Position numbers and translations under genes: made by a program. DNA of 56,808 bases from a virus, in IMG/VR virus record IMGVR_UViG_3300020202_000006, positions 1 through 56,808 of that record; one strand, 5' to 3'. The notes under the pieces are model-generated. The model was not told where the DNA came from. It searched no databases and saw only the letters and a list, made by a program, of their open reading frames with translations. Positions 54,320 through 56,808 of this stretch are shown one piece after another (the first letter of the stretch is position 1; each line of letters begins with the position of its first letter).

Positions 54320-55106
54320 GCGCCACCGCCTTCCTGCCCCTGGGGGCCTTGCCGTTCCCGATCGCCTTGTCCGCGTGCGCCTCCTCGCGCTCGACGTGGT
54401 CCTGCAAGTCGTTCTTGAGCGCCGCGTCCTGCGCCGCCTCGTCCATCACCTCGCCCGTCGCGGTGTCGACGCGCTTGCCGTCCAGATCCGCCAGGAACTC
54501 GGCGCCGCTCTGGACTGGCTTGGGCTCGGGCTGGTCCTTGAGCCACGCCGTCAGCACGGGCCGCAGGGTCACGGGCCACTTGCTCGCGGGCAGAGTCAGC
54601 CCCAGCGCCGCCGCGGCGTCCGCGAGCGTGAGGTTCTTGGATTTGAAGTGGGCCCGCATCTTCTCCTCGCCCTCGGCGCCGAAGGTCTCGGGCGGGCGGT
54701 CGTACTTGACCTCCTGGTCCTGGTCGGGGTCGTCGCCCGTCTCCAGCCCCAGCGTCTTGAGGAGGGCGTACTTGACGGCGTAGCTGATCGCCTTGCCGGG
54801 GCCCTTGTCCTGGTCGTCGATGCCGTAGCCGAACATGTCCACCGACAGCCTGTCGGCGGGCTGGTCGGAGTTGACGAACGTGACGGTCACGACGGCCTCG
54901 GTGCGGTTGCCCGTCTGCGCCCGTTCCTTGACGCAGGCGAAGTAGACCACGCCCTGGTTGACGAGCGCCGGGCGGACCTTGGCGGTGACCGCGTCGTGGG
55001 AGACGATCGAGTACCGCATCCCCTGCTTGGACTCTTTGCGGACGTAGGTCACGTCCTTCATCACCGCCAGCAGCCGCTGGTACAGGTTCCGTGTGTCGCG
55101 TTCCAT
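54312..55106 (-). CDS. ERF-family single-strand annealing protein
   Basis: The 264-residue protein begins with a helix, then YVRKESKQGMRYSIVSHDAV, VTVTFVNSDQPADRLSVDMF and GYGIDDQDKGPGKAISYAVK, the core of ERF-type recombinases. The C-terminus is charged (HVEREEAHADKAIGNGKAPR). It would anneal complementary strands in phage recombination and possibly genome circularisation. It lies upstream of SSB, as is frequent. Confidence 0.88.
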   Translation of the reverse strand: MERDTRNLYQRLLAVMKDVTYVRKESKQGMRYSIVSHDAVTAKVRPALVNQGVVYFACVKERAQTGNRTEAVVTVTFVNSDQPADRLSVDMFGYGIDDQDKGPGKAISYAVKYALLKTLGLETGDDPDQDQEVKYDRPPETFGAEGEEKMRAHFKSKNLTLADAAAALGLTLPASKWPVTLRPVLTAWLKDQPEPKPVQSGAEFLADLDGKRVDTATGEVMDEAAQDAALKNDLQDHVEREEAHADKAIGNGKAPRGRKAVARG

Positions 55107-55109
55107 CGT

Positions 55110-55265
55110 TCAGCCCTCGTCTCGTGCCCGCCGCAGCGCCGCCGCGGCCTTCGCCATCTCCGCCAGCCTCTCCGCCGTCCAGCGGACCTCCTCCGCCGCC
55201 TCGCGCCGCGCCTGCTCGGCGTCGTGCTCGTCGGCGAGGGCGATGACGCGGGGGTCCTGGCTCAT
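55110..55265 (-). CDS. Small coiled-coil protein
   Basis: The 51-residue protein MSQDPRVIALADEHDAEQAR continues as a charged helix (WTAERLAEMAKAAAALRRAR). ATG at 55263-55265 overlaps the preceding gene's stop. Function unknown. Confidence 0.6.
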   Translation of the reverse strand: MSQDPRVIALADEHDAEQARREAAEEVRWTAERLAEMAKAAAALRRARDEG

Positions 55266-55618
55266 CGCCCACCCCCCCGCGCCGCCTCTCGCGCGCCGCG
55301 CACCGAGACGCCGACGAGGTCGGCCGTCACGTGCAGCCGCTTCGCCAGCAAATCGGCCTCGTTCAGGTTGGATTCGGTGACGGGATCCAGCAGCAGCAGG
55401 TCCATCCGCCGCAGGCTGTCGCGCATGAGCAGCACGTGCGCCCGCGCGAGGTCCAGGTCCGGGGCCTCGTCCATGTCCGCCGCGATGCGGTCCATACACC
55501 GGCGGTTCGCGGCGTCGCTCATGCGTGTGACGAGGGTGTCGAACCGGGACGCGAGCACGTCGGCGTCCTCGGGGCGGAGGCGTTCGGGCTCGGCGATGGG
55601 GCTGGTGAGTTCACCCAC
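55262..55618 (-). CDS. Helical hypothetical protein
   Basis: The 118-residue protein starts at GTG with GGAGG 6 nt upstream and overlaps the preceding stop by 8 nt. Helices include LASRFDTLVTRMSDAANRRC and EADLLAKRLHVTADLVG. Function unknown; probably part of the recombination group. Confidence 0.65.
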   Translation of the reverse strand: MGELTSPIAEPERLRPEDADVLASRFDTLVTRMSDAANRRCMDRIAADMDEAPDLDLARAHVLLMRDSLRRMDLLLLDPVTESNLNEADLLAKRLHVTADLVGVSVRGAREAARGGGR

Positions 55619-56120
55619 GGCCCACCTCCTCGGCCTTGGCCGCATCGGTGGCAGGGCGGAGAAGAACGGCGCGGGCGCGGATGATGTCAGAGAGGGCGAG
55701 CCGCACCAGCCCCTTGACCTTCCTGCCGGGCAGGATGAGGTCCACGTTGGATTCGCCGTCCCAGGCGTCGAAGTTGAACGCGGAATGCACGCAGGCGAAG
55801 GGACGCAGCGCCTCCACCGCCGCGTCCCGCTGGCGCTCGGCCTCTTCGGCGCGGCGGAGGAGGGCGGCGGGGTCAACGGGGGGCGCGGGCGGCTCGTACC
55901 ACTGGCCGCCGGACTCCGCGACGATGGCGCGGGCATCTGTCTCGGTGATGCGCTCGCCGTTGCCGAACACTCCTTGCGGGTACTCCGACTGAAGCCACTG
56001 CCGGCCGGAGCGGCCGTAGTACAGGCCGCCGACCGGAAACGCCCCGCCGAAGGCCCAGAAGCCCATTCCGTTCGCGGCGCCGAAGAACTCCGTCCCTGTC
56101 GTCGTGGGTGTGCCGCTCAT
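55611..56120 (-). CDS. Hypothetical protein of the MSGT-start group
   Basis: The 169-residue protein begins MSGTPTTTG and shares the start-region DNA (GTGCCGCTCA on the plus strand) with the next two upstream genes. It has FFGAANGMGFWAFGGAFPVG, then a coiled coil (ALLRRAEEAERQRDAAVEAL) and ESNVDLILPGRKVKGL. No repeat tail is present. Function unknown. Confidence 0.65.
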   Translation of the reverse strand: MSGTPTTTGTEFFGAANGMGFWAFGGAFPVGGLYYGRSGRQWLQSEYPQGVFGNGERITETDARAIVAESGGQWYEPPAPPVDPAALLRRAEEAERQRDAAVEALRPFACVHSAFNFDAWDGESNVDLILPGRKVKGLVRLALSDIIRARAVLLRPATDAAKAEEVGRG

Positions 56121-56665
56121 TGCTCACCCCCGACGCTGGAGCGGCGTGCGGCCTCGGCCGACCGCGAGTGCCGCGGCGCCTGGTACGGGGTGGGGTGGCC
56201 CAGGTCGGTGGCGAGCTTGGCGTCCGCGGCGGGGTTGCCGCCGGTCAGCACCTCGCCGTTGGGGACGGGCTTGTCGGCGGGCTCAGCAAAGCCGAAGCAG
56301 TGGACGGGAGCCGTGCCCGCCTCGCCCGCAATGCGAACGGGACTGAATCGGAGCAGGCCGTAGCCCGCATAGTCACATGGCCCCTTGCCCTTGACGGACC
56401 CCGCCTCACCAAACGCCTTGGCCGCGCCCGCGACATAGCGGCCGATGCACTCGTTGGTGACGCTGCTGGGGGTGGCGCCCTGATCCTTGAATGGGCGGAA
56501 GTCCTCGGGGGTGGCGACGTTCCCGCAAAGCGGGCACTCAAAGCGCCACTTCATCTTGTCGGGGCCGAAGCGGCGCGAGCCCTCCGCGGCCCACTCTGCC
56601 TCCGTCATCGTGACGGGCTTCGCCGTCCCCGCCTCACCCCGCCCTGCTTGGTTGGTGCCGCTCAC
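56117..56665 (-). CDS. Conserved phage protein, cassette-like paralogue
   Basis: The 182-residue protein starts at GTG in a GTGA overlap. MSGT and AGRGEAG match the wrapped neighbour. The core (WAAEGSRRFG, WRFECPLCGN, CIGRYVAGAA, CDYAGYGLLRF) is a common phage family with a CPLC zinc pair. The last 50 residues are identical to the wrapped neighbour's because of the 148-bp repeat. Different cores within the same ends suggest domain exchange. Function unknown. Confidence 0.75.
   Translation of the reverse strand: MSGTNQAGRGEAGTAKPVTMTEAEWAAEGSRRFGPDKMKWRFECPLCGNVATPEDFRPFKDQGATPSSVTNECIGRYVAGAAKAFGEAGSVKGKGPCDYAGYGLLRFSPVRIAGEAGTAPVHCFGFAEPADKPVPNGEVLTGGNPAADAKLATDLGHPTPYQAPRHSRSAEAARRSSVGGEQ
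56137..56284 (-). repeat. 148-bp repeat, internal copy
   Basis: It is identical, by eye, to 56682-56702 plus 1-127 through the join. It encodes the shared C-terminal tail (PADKPVPNGEVLTGGNPAAD and following). Recombination between the copies would delete one gene core. Confidence 0.9.
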
Positions 56666-56808
56666 TCCTCACCCCCCGTCATGGAGCGGCGTGCGGCCTC
56701 GGCCGACCGCGAGTGCCGCGGCGCCTGGTACGGGGTGGGGTGGCCCAGGTCGGTGGCGAGCTTGGCGTCCGCGGCGGGGTTGCCGCCGGTCAGCACCTCG
56801 CCGTTGGG
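56662..56808 (-). CDS. 3' part of the gene crossing position 1, and circularisation overlap
   Basis: Bases 56703-56808 repeat 1-106 exactly, and 56662-56702 supply the missing end of the gene that starts at 535 (tail RRSMTGGEE). The join gives one frame with no shift and the stop in a GTGA overlap with the gene at 56665. A third tandem paralogue beyond the window end is the alternative reading. Confidence 0.8.
   Translation of the reverse strand, partial: PNGEVLTGGNPAADAKLATDLGHPTPYQAPRHSRSAEAARRSMTGGEE

Noticed and set aside
56137-56808. Diversity-generating retroelement or terminal repeat of packaged DNA
   Set aside because: There is no reverse transcriptase, and the repeat encodes protein tails. 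The end copy is explained by circular overlap.

Overview
The window looks like the complete genome of a temperate, tailed double-stranded DNA phage (or its prophage form), very rich in G+C. Its last 106 bases repeat its first 106. Joining the ends restores one intact 191-residue gene that runs across position 1, so the natural unit is most simply a circle (or circularly permuted molecule) of about 56,702 bp. A 148-bp repeat in the neighbouring paralogous gene means this join still needs confirmation. The host is probably a planctomycete of the Phycisphaerae type. One gene (41357-42022) ends in two dockerin-like calcium loops and a terminal Gly-Cys, as I recall for that group. An orphan fragment of the same kind lies at 43844-43924, and a type IV pseudopilin-like gene lies between them.

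Layout. (1) 504-2904: a leftward tyrosine recombinase and two rightward helix-turn-helix (HTH) genes around a divergent control region. (2) 2954-3523: four tRNA-like sequences on the minus strand, of which two (Arg-CCT, Trp-CCA) are canonical, beside a dyad-symmetric site. (3) 3569-6982: rightward small membrane proteins and a 726-residue putative fibre/esterase. (4) 7111-20318: a leftward block with a 1535-residue virion-like protein, its 529-residue neighbour and an array of small unknown genes separated by GC-rich hairpins. A near-consensus promoter and a 15-bp palindrome present three times serve part of this array. (5) 20449-40822: the rightward morphogenesis operon, with large terminase, holin-like protein, portal, scaffold, major capsid, a three-domain methyltransferase-methyltransferase-glycosyltransferase-like protein, connector, tail completion and tube candidates, fibre-like proteins, a Cys-rich protein and a metallophosphoesterase. 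(6) 40753-43924: a mixed-strand accessory island with the dockerin protein, pseudopilin and small membrane proteins. (7) 43921-56808, continuing through position 1 into the integrase: the leftward early operon, with a C5 cytosine methyltransferase (apparently frameshifted), a DUF1064-type nuclease, an HTH regulator, a DnaC-like loader, a replication protein carrying iterons, a ParB-like protein, SSB and an ERF-type annealing protein.

How it fits together. The recombinase lies at the promoter-proximal end of the same leftward unit as recombination and replication genes once the circle is closed. Replication appears to depend on the host polymerase and helicase, recruited by the DnaC-like loader and an initiator whose gene contains the likely origin. 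Packaging and head genes follow a usual order. I see tail-completion and tube-like genes but no tape-measure gene in the late operon, so a short tail with large ejection proteins encoded at 7.6-14.1 kb is a reasonable inference. No classical endolysin is recognisable. Most small early and accessory genes have no assignable function.
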